Source: Arbacia lixula
Lineage: Eukaryota; Echinodermata; Echinoidea; Arbacioida; Arbaciidae
Length of the DNA stretch: 64,000 bases
Assembly: GCA_963669155.1 (NCBI GenBank)
Contig: OZ022597.1
Span: 11,568,225-11,632,224, forward strand
Reading direction: 5' to 3'
Below the pieces are notes generated by a model, which saw only the letters and a list, made by a program, of their open reading frames with translations, made no database searches and had not been told where the DNA came from. The position numbers and the translations under genes are program-made. Each line of letters starts with the position of its first letter. The first letter of the stretch is position 1. Shown here piece by piece: positions 11,050-22,530 of the stretch.

Positions 11050-12224
11050 TGTATGATGATGAATGAACAATTGTTTGGGACAGATGTAGATAGAGGTGCA
11101 TAGCCACCAACCCCATTCTAAGGGACGGCACTTGATGATGAACCATACATACATGTATGTACTCATGGGTAGAGAGCAGCATTCTGGATAAAGTGTTTTG
11201 ATGAATTGAAGGAGCCAAGTGCCATGGTGGGGCTTGCATTGGAACCTCAAGATTTTCAGTCACAGTTCACAACTGTTTACCATGACACTGACCCATGTCT
11301 TTGTATTGCCTCCCGATACTATTTTTACATCATGTACTTAAAGCCTTGTGCATCTGAACAGGGACACAAGAGCATGGTAGGGGTTCAACCAGGGACCTCA
11401 AGATTTTCAGTTAGAGTTCCCAGCCACAATTCGACAAGACTGTCCCATATTTTGCCTCAGGACATTATTTTTACATCATGCCTCAAAATTTGCACCTTAT
11501 GCATAGTCTGAATGGGGGCGTGTGATGACTCCCATGCAAGTCAAAGTTAGTTAGGAGGGCAAGGTTGATAACCTGGCCAAACCGCATGTTAATTTGAGCC
11601 CCAGGAAGGCAAGGGGAAAGCTAATGGGGACGAGGGGAAATATAGGCATAGCATGAACCCATCCACTTTCACCAGTGCACTGTCTGAAGTAGACCACTGC
11701 TAGGCTGGCTTTCAGGATGTTCAACATTTCTAAACCTCACATATTCAATAAAGGGGTCTGGTTCCAGTAGACTAATCACTCTCAGTTTCTTCTTCACCCA
11801 TCCCATAAAGGGATCGACTCTGTAAGAAGGAGAATGATCAAGTGAGTAGTCTTATGAATACTAGACCCTATTTTTCAGTTTGGATTATAAATATCCAACC
11901 GCTAGAAGCCAAGCTAGACATGAGTTGGCAAAGTAGCACGCTTTTTTTATAAAAAACTTGAGGAAATTGGACTGAAGTTGACTGCATGTCTTCATTAGTA
12001 CTGGTAGTTTTATTTTTCTCCACTTAAGCGTAATGAGGATGCAAATGCATGGAGCATGCTTTTTTCTGATCAGTATTTCTGATACATGTATTCCCTGAAT
12101 TTTTCAGAAATTTTAGAATTTAGTGTGCTTTTTTGGAACTGCATAGTATTGTACCCACTATTGTGAAAAAAAGATTATCTGTATGGTTGCCATTTCAAGT
12201 TCTCATCTAAGTTGACCATCATAT
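11050..12224. other. Unassigned DNA with one foldback repeat
   Basis: At 11701-11916 there is an inverted-repeat element ending in TAGGCTGGCTTTCAGGATGT and its imperfect complement. It is related to 27522-27726. No gene is recognised in the rest. Confidence 0.55.
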
Positions 12225-12725
12225 TACCAGGCTTTGAAAACCCCATTGGCTTACTGCACATCTTTATGCCGATGGTGATGAGAGAGTTAACCCTTACATT
12301 GCCAGGCCTTGAAAACCCATTGGCTTACTACATACATGTATCTCCATAGCAATGGTAATGAGAGTTAACCCTTATATTACCAGACCTTGAAAACCCCATT
12401 GGCTTACTACACATCTTCTTGGCCATGGAAATGAGAGAATTAACCCTCACATTACCAGGCTTTGAAAACCCCATTGGATTTAATAACTACACATGAGAGA
12501 GTTAACCCTTACATTACTGGGCCTTGAAAACCCCATTGGCTTACTACATATCTCCATGGCATTGGTAATGACAGAGTTAACCCTTATATTACCTGACTTT
12601 GAAAACCCCATTGGCTTACGACACATCTTCTTTGCTATGGGAATGAGAGAGTTAACCCTTACATATAAACTGGGCTTTGAAAACACCATTGGCTTTAATA
12701 ACTTCACATCATCACCTATTTTCAC
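12225..12725. repeat. Minisatellite, 62-78 bp units (start of copy B)
   Basis: This is the same TTGAAAACCCCATTGG / GAGAGTTAACCC array as 1-250, with about three extra units on the left (12235-12461). At least seven units are visible. The part from 12462 on matches window position 1 on. Confidence 0.9.
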
Positions 12726-13584
12726 CTTTATTTTATGACTTTGCTTCATGAAACCAGGGTCAAGTTATATATTTTTGTTCAATTATTGAAACTTATTATT
12801 GATTTTAACTACCACAGCAACAGAAGTACAGTTGAAGTTAATGGTACATCTAAGTTACAGCAATCTACAATGTACAAGTATGTAACAGGGTCCAGTTGAA
12901 GCCAGTTGATATTGCGTGTAACACCCAACAACTTCCGTAAACTGTTCCGAAAGATAACAAAATCCAAAGGAAGTTGAGGATTTCATTGAAACATTTTGTC
13001 ATGATATAAAAGATCTACTGAAACGTGCTTACGGTGTTTCCTTGGAAAATCTGTTCTCCGTGTGGATGTGGTCCGATAACCTCCCCAGGCAGGAAACAGG
13101 GAAGCAATACAAAATAAAAGTGAGGAAAGAATGTTTTTATGATTAGTTACCGGTATTTGATTTCAAGCCCACATAGGCTTATGTATGTCCATACTGTACA
13201 TTGTAATTTTGATTTTTGTTTAATGTGTGGGTGAATGCAGTGTACCATATTATTGTATACACCAATTCTACTTTATTGTGGTGTTTTTAGGAATTTCAAC
13301 CCACTTATTTACCTACCCTTAAATAATACTTAGGAGGGCTGAAGCATCTACATTTGATCTCTAAATTGGTATCCAATAACAGGATCCTACACTCTGTACA
13401 GTCTGTACTGCATGTTCAAGAACAATTCACTGAGTTAGACATGAAAGTGCTTGTATCCGTTTGCACTGTAAAATATATGTTTACAGTTAATGAATGCTCA
13501 GTGCTTCGTCATCGTACAATGAATGATCTGTTACAAAAATATTGTTTCTGGTACTTTTATTTGCACTTCACTTTTCCATGTACT

Positions 13585-14232
13585 GGGGGGTGTTTCACCA
13601 AGCTGTTCGTAAGTTACGAACGTTCTTTACGAACGACTGGTGATCCCTTCTTGTGCTAAATGCGATACCACACCAGGGTGCTACATAACTGTTTTTTAGC
13701 ACTGGCCCGTTCGGGCAAGCAGATTTTGAAAAAATGAAAAATCACTTGCCCAAAATGAAATTTCACTTGCCCGGAAAAAAACACATTAATGCTACATTTC
13801 GTACATAAAATTCAATTTAACTATTTTATGGGCCGTATACAAAAACCTATACACTCACAATAAATAAAAACACACACAGACCACTGTTTCCTGGTAACAA
13901 AACACTTTTGCTTTGCTATGTTCTTGTTTTTTAATCGAACATGAAGAAGATTGTTTAGCTTTTTATGATTACAAAATAGGAAAACTTGCATTTTGATTAG
14001 CTATTAACTAGCTGTAATAATTTGCTTGCCCGATTCGGGCCAGTACTTTCCCCACAATCATCAAAATAGCTTGCCCGGACGGGATTTTCACTGGCCCCGG
14101 GCCATCGGGCAAGCGCTTATGTAGCACGCTGCCACACTTTGTTCATTGAGAATCTGATTTAGCACAAGAAGGGATCACCAGTCGTTCGTAAAGTCGTCCG
14201 TAACTTACGAACAGCTTGGTCAAACACCCCCC
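13585..14232. mobile_element. Nested pair of inverted-repeat elements (copy B only)
   Basis: The outer element begins GGGGGGTGTTTCACCAAGCT and ends with its complement; the arms continue through TGATCCCTTCTTGTGCTAAA. Copy A has only TACTGGTAC at this site. Inside it, 13678-14127 starts GTGCTACATAA and ends TTATGTAGCAC, and carries repeated CTTGCCCG/CGGGCAAG words. No coding frame survives. Confidence 0.8.
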
Positions 14233-16806
14233 TGGTACATTATATTGATGACTTCCATTGTACATGTAGGCATAGGATGTGTGATGCCACAGGTACAGTC
14301 CCGCATACTTGTACATGTATGTTGCCAATTTACCATTCTTGATATTTTAACATTTTCATTATAATTTAGCATGAAGCATCTCATTCTTAGTCACCCTCTT
14401 TTATAATCTGTTCATCACATTATGTACAAGTACAACTCCTGAAGATAGGCATAGGGCATATTGATGTCATGCCTAGTATATGTACAGTGTAGGTACCACA
14501 TGTAGTGATTTATGTTGCAATTCTCAATATACTTTAAATCAAACATGTTTATCTGCAATGGGTTGAAACATCACATCTTGAGTCACACCCTTTCATCATC
14601 TGTACAGCACATAGTTTGTACAGGTAAACTCAAGTCCCTATTTTGAAATGATGCACCATACTCCGTGTTTGTGCATACTACGTGCAGTACGTAGAGTCAA
14701 GGGTGTGTGAGTCATACTGTATGCAGCTACAGTGCAGATACAGTACATGTAAATGTAGTCTTCACTATCAGTCTGAACACTGTATTTTGCAACTGCCCAG
14801 ATGAGCAACGGTGTGCGGATTGTGTGTCCGATACTCCTATTTGTTCCACTGTGAACAGGATAATCAAGAAAAATGACCTTATGTAACATTTTCTAATTAC
14901 TTGTGGTGTAAACGTGAGTTTGGGGTCATTCACACCAAGGTTCATCGTGAAGTACGAACCATCCCAGTACATGTATTCTGCATTATGAAGACATAAACTG
15001 TTTTTATTGTGCATGTGAGTATGACTGTGTGTACATGTATCATGTCCATCTGTGTCGTAATTTGAGCTTGTGACCAAGCCAGCTTTTGCATTTCTGTCGT
15101 TGTTCACATTATGCTGAACATAAAGTCTGTTCATTTCAAAATACTTCCCCTTGCTTTTTGCTGTATCAATTGTTGAAATGAAATGATGGAATACATGTAT
15201 CAACAATATTTGAAGTGATATGTGGTATTTTTACAAGGTAGTATCTGCAAAATAGCTGCAAAATAGCCAGAAAGAGGGAGGAAGCAAATACCACATTATT
15301 TGAGTGATGTGCATGTACAATAATGCATCAGCAAAATTGCTGCAAATGTGAGAGTATATCAAGTTTCTTGAAAAGTCAATCAGGATTTTGGCCTTCATGA
15401 AGTATCATGGCTTCCACTGGCTTCAACTGTATCAGAATTCCTATGATCAGTGTGTGAATGTCCTCTCTCCTTCCTGAATCTGGAGAAAAGCTGTCTGACC
15501 TCTTAGAGGTTTGTTGGTTATCTCTGCCATAACACAAAAGAAGATTAAGCAAACATCTACTCCATTCAAGAATCCACAAGGTTGCAAAAGCTCTTTATGG
15601 TTAATTGTGATCAAGCTAACATTGAATTGTGGGGGACTGAAAAAACAAGCTCATGTAGATTGTCTTTGTTTGGTAAGAGCTCCACATTAAACTGAAGGCT
15701 GTCAGAAAAATGTCTGGTACATGTATATTCAGAGTATCGATTAACCATTTGTGAAATGAAACCTTTGTAGTCCACGTGCACAAAGTTACGTACATGTACG
15801 TAAGCAACAAGTTGATTTTAATCAAAAACTTTTATTATGAGCAAATTGGCAGAGACTGATTTGAAGAATCTCAAACATTACCCAATCTGTTACTGCTTTG
15901 TGTGTACTCAAATGATTATTATGGTACTCATTAGAGAGGGCTCTTGTGGTAGAAACTCCTTTTGCACTTAGAAGACTACGGTAGATTTGTTTCATGGTTC
16001 AAACACAGATGTTTACTTAATTTGTAACTACATGTAAGTACTACAATCTAAAATCTGTATATTGAGTTGAGCAGAATGAATGTGACATGAACATGGCTGG
16101 AAATTACTGGACCTGAAAAAAAAGTCTCCTTTGTTTTGATCTACCTATAACTAACTACCTGTTCATTGTATAGAGCACTTTATGTGCACCAGAACATGAT
16201 TACATTTTCAATGAACAAAAAATGTACCGAAGGTATTCCTACATGCCTTGCAGAAGTTGCTGTACAAAAAGTTATCTCTCAGAAAACCTCTTCCCAAATA
16301 ATATCCTGCCTCTCAGGCTTTCCACATGATTTTTTTTTTCTTTTCTTTTCTCATGTTTGCATTGAGTCCTGATTTGAAACAGGTACATGCACCTTTCATA
16401 GAGTTGTTTATGACAAATTTGCATGATAAAGAATCAAATCCTTCCAAGGGGTACATGTATATGGTAAAAAATGTGTGGTTTGAAGTTATGAAAATATGCA
16501 TTATTAAGAATCAAATCCTACTGAGGAAAACATTGTAAACAACATAAAGGTATTTCTAAAAACAAGATTGACAATATTCATGTGGTACATCTAGTATAGG
16601 AGGTGGCAAGATCTGAGTATTCAACAGGGCCCTGTTGCATAAAACTTACCATTGATGGTAACTATGTTACCAATGGCAACTTCTATGGAAACCTTGTATT
16701 TGATTGGCTGTCGAGTAGTGTTACCATTGTAGTTCTTCCCTTACACTGATCCTTTAAACTTTCCTTACCCCACTCCACAAGTGAACTCTGTTTTTGTTCC
16801 TTCCAG

Positions 16807-16926
16807 GCAGTCTATAGACTAAGCGTCAAGCATACAATACTTGGAACTGCACAAGTGCACTCCAAATACCTTGCATGCTCCACAGACTCGCTTATTAATG
16901 TGGATGTCCATGTCATAAAAGGATGA
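16807..16926 (+). CDS. Possible terminal exon, unknown gene (copy B)
   Basis: Counterpart of 5083-5202 with the same acceptor, length and TGA. It begins AVYRLSVKHTILGTAQ, differing at two residues. Same caution: plausible splice context but no recognised family. Confidence 0.25.
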   Translation, partial: AVYRLSVKHTILGTAQVHSKYLACSTDSLINVDVHVIKG

Positions 16927-16990
16927 ACCGTATTAATCATACCCATAAAATGAATTCTCTTTCTTCTTTTGATTTTTATCTCTTTGGCAG

Positions 16991-17120
16991 TGTTGTGACC
17001 TTTGAAGCTTACTTCTGCGATTCGGCATGGACTATAATATGTGGGGAGCCATTGCTACTGCATGATCGAGGCGGTGTCTTGACAACTCACTCTTTTGGAC
17101 TGGCAAGGAGCAGTAAAAAG
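16991..17120 (+). CDS. Possible internal exon, unknown gene (copy B)
   Basis: Counterpart of 5267-5396. Acceptor, 130-base length and donor (AAAAAG then GTAAAT) are kept, with a single A-to-G residue change. It would be the better test case for RNA support because both copies can be tried. Confidence 0.25.
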
Positions 17121-18113
17121 GTAAATCTTTCTTCAAGATCAATGTGTGGTTCTATTCTTAGGTTTCCAACATAAGTATCTCCATTATGTAAGCCTACCAA
17201 TCGAGTACCGAAGCTGCATTGTCATGCATTGTTATGCAGGTTTGTGGTTCTAAACGACATCATGGAAGTCAGGGTTTCACTGGTCTGACATTGTCTAGCG
17301 GGCTAGTGTCAGGCACTCCCAGTGACAGTCCCTGCTATGATCAGGGATGTGTTAGGAAGGAGTAGAAACTCGAGCATAATACATTCAAACATCTGTATGG
17401 GTTCTAAAGCGTGCTCATGAATGTCAAAAGAATTCCATAATCATGACAATGCTTTGATGTTCCATGTGCCGAGCCGACATTTAGCTGATATCAACTTGAA
17501 AAGAAATTTCTTTAATTTCCCATTTGTCTGTAGACGTTTTGTTTTTGACAAATTCGTTTGCAAACTATAAGGAAGTTAACGGCACATAATGACAGATCTT
17601 AATACTCTGCTTACATGTATGTTTCGAAAAGTATTGAGGAATTATTAAAAATCGGACATATAAGCTATTTGTATTACTTACAAAATTGACCAATTTCTTC
17701 ACTTTCCAACATCTTGTGCATTTGGGAGATTCAACCACTCTCAAAATGATACATGTTTATTAAGTTCTCTGTTGCCACACAATCATGTTCATAATTGTTC
17801 AAACACCTGAACAGCACCTGTTGAGAACACCCTAACTTTTCAGCGGCTTGGCACATGGGTTCAAAGAAAGAAAGCTGCTTCATATCCTTCCATAACACGT
17901 CCCTGCTATGATCACTGCTGCTTGCTCTACCTGTGTACATAGCTTCAGAGCTAGTTGTCTTTACAACATGCTCAAACAAGAATGACGTCTCACTCTGGTA
18001 CTCTATAGTATTGCAACTTGTGTACCTGGAAGAAAAGCTTCGAGGACAGCCACTGGCTGAGGCATGTTTTGTTGTAAAAAGTGTGGGTAACAACAGTACA
18101 TGAAATGTATTGC

Positions 18114-18366
18114 TAAATACATGTATGTTACTCATTGCGGATAAATGGCTACTGATAATCGTTTGTCTCGCAATGTAAGGTAAACGGAATTGAAAAGACC
18201 ATAATGTGTTGTGCGCCGCTGCAACACTTCGTCAGGTGTGATACAAAATTGTAGTAAGTAGGGGTTTAAATACCCTATGGTCAGTGCAGCGCACTACTGA
18301 AATCTGCTCATAAATGGTCCAATACTAATAGCCGGCGTATCAGGGTACTTGACCAACAATAGACCG
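18114..18366. mobile_element. Insertion unique to copy B, related to 34792-34919
   Basis: Copy A passes from TGTATTG directly to GTTTATGAA at this site. Copy B has about 250 extra bases containing GATAAATGGCTACTGATAAT and CGTTTGTCTCGCAATGTAAG. A shorter palindromic relative lies at 34792-34919. No coding frame; superfamily unknown. Confidence 0.65.
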
Positions 18367-19334
18367 TTGTTTATGAAATACAATTGTATGCCCTATGCAA
18401 AGGTGCAGAAATAATTTTTTATTCTTTCATGAAGTAATGCATTATGCAACTTTGCAGAACTACCTGTACATGTTTTTAAAATATTGGAATCGGTAGAGAT
18501 GCACATTCAGGAGTGAGGTTTTTTCCTGTTTATGTTCACTTCATTTGCACACTATATTAATGGTGATGAATACAGTGAGTGCAATGCAGTAAGGGTTGCA
18601 CATAATTCAGTATTTAATCTATGTTTCATTCATCATTCACTTTATTTTGTGTAGGAAGACAAGTATGGAGTTTGTATTGGTTGTGGCTACTGTATGTTAT
18701 CCGAGGCACAGCCAATGTTTTGGGTTGCTGGTAATGCTTGTAAAACAATCTTGCAATAATATTGCAAATTTTATTATTTATAAAGTGGTCAAATAAAAGT
18801 GTAAACTCTTTGTACATTGTAAAACACATCCAATATGGGTACAGCATGTTATAGCCTTTACATTAAATTGCGTAGTTGAAGCTAGTGATACAACGAATGT
18901 AGTGATCCAATGTCTTTTATAGGGTGAGGTCAGTTTTCTCAATACAGCTGCTGTCCTGTAACAAAACAAACATTGTCATAACCGCATACTGACTGTCCAG
19001 TGCTTCTTAGTGACCTACATCTTGAGTAAAGTGATAATATCCTTTCAGGAACTGGCTAATACTGGTGCTTAATTTGTAGTCTTGTGCATGTTTGGACAGT
19101 ACATGTAGGTGTAGGCCTACCGTGTGCACTACTTCCTCCTTCTTTTGGAATCATGTTTGTTTTTTAACAAAACCAGTGTGAGATTAAAAGTACCTCAGGG
19201 TTTCAGTTACATGTCTATTGGACACATTAAGTTGCAAATTTTTATTTTCCTTTTCCCTCTTCCCTCTTTTCCTTCTATCTATCCATCCATTTGTTCTTTG
19301 ACCTATTCTTCCCTCCTACCCCAAATTTGTTCTT

Positions 19335-19825
19335 CTATCCATTCATCCAATAATTTGTTTATTTATTCATTCATTCTTTCTTTCATTCTTTCATTCATTG
19401 ATTCATTCACTCGTTCATTCATTCATTCATTCATTCATTCATTCAATCAATCATTCAATCATTCATTCATCCATCCATCCATGTATCTATCTATCCATCT
19501 ATCCATCTATCTATCCATCTATCCATCTATTCATTCATCCCTCCCTCCCTCGCTCCCCCCTCCCTCGCTCCCCTGATCTCTCCCCATATCCCTTCCTCTG
19601 TCCTCCCTCCCTCCCTCCCTCCCTCCCTCCCTCCCTCCTTTCCTTCCTCCCGCCCCCTTCCTTCCCTCCCTCCCTCCCTCCCTCCCTCCCTCCCTCCTTT
19701 CCTTCCTCCCGCCCCCTTCCTTCCCTCCCTCCCTCCCTCCCTCCCTCCCTCCCCCCTCCCTCCCCCCCTCCCCCCTCCCTCCCCCATTCCTCCCTCCCTT
19801 TCTTCCTCCCTTCTCCTTTCTATTT
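19335..19825. repeat. (ATTC)n then (CCCT)n simple repeat ending copy B
   Basis: ATTC, CATT and CCAT units give way to CCCT units with a duplicated CTTTCCTTCCTCCCGCCCCC block near 19640 and 19695. Long ORFs here are repeat artefacts. Confidence 0.95.
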
Positions 19826-20199
19826 GTCATACTTTATAAAGTGTATCGTGTACAGCATTGTACATTGCATGAATTTATGGTACATGCACGTAAGTCTTCA
19901 ACTTAAAACCTGATGATATCCTGGTGAAAAGCCATTAAAAAGGCAACATCAACATGCCTCTGTCCCTTCTGTTGTTGAAGCAGTGGCCTAATTAAAGTGT
20001 TTGTTTTTGCAGTGATTCAAGCTGAACTCGTTGTCAGGGTAAATAACAAAAATCCATTGTTTTTTGTGGTGATTCAAACTTAACTGGTTGTCAGGGTAAA
20101 TTACAAAAATCCATTGTAGCATAGATGCCTACATGACTGGGTTCTGCGATTCAGAGTCGTACGACTGATGGGATTGTGATGTTTGCAGAGGTACTGTAT
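19826..20199. other. Unassigned DNA right of copy B
   Basis: Contains a short tandem duplication around 20005-20115 (GTGATTCAAGCTGAACTCGT-like, then AAATCCATTGT). No gene seen. Confidence 0.5.
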
Positions 20200-20203
20200 T
20201 TAA

Positions 20204-20544
20204 AGGGTCCCTGTCATCAAAATATATGTTGACTTCTCTTGATGCAACTTGATATAACAAAATCACTAACTGTTCATTGGAAATATGTGTCCTATATTTT
20301 AAAATAATTTTTCTATATTTTTTCTCAGCACTGATAAGCCCCGCCTCCAAAATATCCTCCAACTGAAGATTCCCCCTGTGACATCATCAATGGTAGAAAT
20401 TAGCAGGATAATAGACATAATTTATGCACAAAATAAACATTGCAATGACTACTTTCCATTTAACAGTTAGTGATTTTATTACATGTATGTACATATTATG
20501 TTGCATCAACATAAGTTGACATACATTTTGATGACAGGGGACCT
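20204..20544. mobile_element. TTAA MITE (AGGG ends) that seeded the satellite
   Basis: It is flanked by TTAA at 20200-20203 and 20545-20548. The left end reads AGGGTCCCTGTCATCAAAAT and the right end, read outward, AGGTCCCCTGTCATCAAAAT. The inverted arms extend through GTTGAC..TGATGCAAC and AAAATCACTAACTGTT. The right arm is the first unit of the 261-bp array that follows. Confidence 0.8.
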
Positions 20545-21388
20545 TTAAAGGTGAGGGGCAACAGATAATTTCATGTATAGTGATACTGTACCTCTATATT
20601 AAATGCTTCTTCACATCCTCCAACTGAAGATTCCCCCTGTGACATCATCAATGGTAGAAATTAGCAGGATAATAGACATAATTTATGCACAAAATAAACA
20701 TTGCAATGACTACTTTCCATTTAACAGTTAGTGATTTTATTACATGTATGTACATATTATGTTGCATCAACATAAGTTGACATACATTTTGATGACAGGG
20801 GACCTTTAAAGGTGAGGGGCAACAGATAATTTCATGTATAGTGATACTGTACCTCTATATTAAATGCTTCTTCACATCCTCCAACTGAAGATTCCCCCTG
20901 TGACATCATCAATGGTAGAAATTAGCAGGATAATAGACATAATTTATGCACAAAATAAACATTGCAATGACTACTTTTCATTTAACAGTTAGTGATTTTA
21001 TTACATGTATGTACATATTATGTTGCATCAACATAAGTTGACATACATTTTGATGACAGGGGACCTTTAAAGGTGAGGGGCAACAGATAATTTCATGTAT
21101 AGTGATACTGTACCTCTATATTAAATGCTTCTTCACATCCTCCAACTGAAGATTCCCCCTGTGACATCATCAATGGTAGAAATTAGCAGGATAATAGACA
21201 TAATTTATGCACAAAATAAACATTGCAATGACTACTTTCCATTTAACAGTTAGTGATTTTATCATGTACATATTATGTTGCATCAACATAAGTCGACACA
21301 CATTTTGATGGCAGGGGACCTTTAAAGGTGAGGGGCAACAGATCATTTCGTGTATAGTGATACTGTACCTCTATATTAAATGCTTCTA
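20354..21388. repeat. Satellite array, four 261-bp units
   Basis: CAACTGAAGATTCCCCCTGT recurs at 20360, 20621, 20882 and 21143, an exact 261-bp period. The first three units are nearly identical; the fourth has small deletions and changes (TCGACACACA). Each unit holds the right half of the 20204-20544 MITE plus flank up to TTAAATGCTTCT. Confidence 0.95.
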
Positions 21389-21475
21389 CATGTACAGAAT
21401 AGAAACAGAAACCATAAAAGGCTACACTACATATTTTCTGTGGTATGTTGATTTTCCTGGATTCCGCATTACCAG

Positions 21476-21606
21476 TCAACAGTCTTGTGTGTTTGTTGGT
21501 AAAGACAGAAACAAGAAAAGTTCGAGCCTGGCAAAAGCTTGCTACAATGTGCCTCTCGTGGACATTGGTACTTTAATTGAACAAGGTGAAGAACATTTTG
21601 AGTATG
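21476..21606 (+). CDS. Possible exon with BRCT-like sequence
   Basis: A CCGCATTACCAG acceptor opens a frame that runs to a GTATAG donor at 21607; GTGAAG at 21586 is an alternative donor. The peptide begins QQSCVFVGKDRNKKSSSLAK and continues ACYNVPLVDIGTLIEQGEE. The order VFVG, then SSSLAKA, then VPLVDIGTLIE resembles the second half of a BRCT domain (lvvG, s.K..KA, IPvV...wL). The frame is also open upstream (FPGFRIT). No neighbouring exon could be joined, so the gene is unknown. Confidence 0.3.
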
Positions 21607-21609
21607 GTA

Positions 21610-22530
21610 TAGGTTTACACATGTACATACACTGTACAGCACTCTTGTAGATTGTACCAGAAGTTCATATGTGTGCATGTACAGTACTTTGGCCTGACAG
21701 AGTTAGTACTGCAACTGTCATTTTATGGAGTCTTAACCCTATGTGCGCCAAACAAAATGGTATGTTTGTGTGTTTTGTTTGTGAATAAATACCGGTGTGG
21801 CATGCATGTCAAAGTAATAGACATGCGCACCGCTCAGGTTTTTTCTGTTATCTGTATTATGGAAGCCAGAAGTTCAACTGAAGAAAGGGTAACGGAACAA
21901 TAGAAAGAGCTTTTGAGGGAAGAATGGTTGTTAGCAGACTCATTGTAGAGTATTTTCTGTTTTGGGGAGGAATGCTTACCAACAGTGATTTATGTATTGT
22001 ATTCTCTTAAAATCCCTTTTAAGGAAAAAGAACATGATTTTTGTAGAAGAATGGGAGGATTATACATTGTGTGCAATCCTCAGGTTGGGTTCAAGGGCCC
22101 TTTGGGAATTTGTATGCTGATAACAATATTAATTCTTTAAGCTGTATACAATAGATATGATACACTTGAGGAAAAAAGACACACCAAAACAGAGGAAAAA
22201 AAAGGAGAAAAACAGGGGGGGGGGCGCAGAGGGGATTGTGAAGGATAAAGTCCCTCTCCTATTTCCATCAACTCATAAAGGAAGAAAATGAAAAAAGGAA
22301 AAGAAAACATTTTAGTATAGAGAAAGGAGGAGGAAAGTAAGATGAAAGAATTTGGAAGAATAATGAGGAGGGTATTTTCTGTTTTGGGGGAGAAAATGGA
22401 TATAGACATACATAGAAGGAGCCGGTGTAAAACAATTTTGTAAAAGAGAAATGATGGCGTACATGAGGAGAAAAAACATAACTCAGGTGTGAGAGTCTAC
22501 ATGTAGACAAGCAGATCCTCATTGTTTGCT
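21610..22530. other. Unassigned, purine-rich in part
   Basis: A purine-rich stretch at about 22170-22460 has AAAAGG and GAGGAAA words. No exon seen. Confidence 0.5.

Larger units (their letters stand above)
14233..18113. other. Remainder of copy B, mostly non-coding
   Basis: Collinear with 1172-6520 of copy A, minus the 2757-4016 element. It holds the copy-B counterparts of the two possible exons and a fragment of the GGGCCCTGTTGCATAAAAC family at 16620-16735. Confidence 0.5.
12462..19825. repeat. Large duplicated segment, copy B
   Basis: Collinear partner of 1-8388. It lacks the two family-1 MITEs of copy A, but carries its own insertions at 13585-14232 and about 18114-18366. Substitutions and small indels are scattered throughout, as expected between divergent haplotypes or an old tandem duplication. 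Confidence 0.9.

Noticed and set aside
17731-18135. 134-codon minus-strand ORF in copy B, with a partial counterpart at 6131-6409
   Set aside because: The two copies differ at many residues in the shared part and end differently; no recognised domain and no clear splice sites. Likely a chance frame.
19124-19913. 150- and 171-codon Ser/Ile/Pro-rich ORFs
   Set aside because: Translation of the (ATTC)n and (CCCT)n tract.
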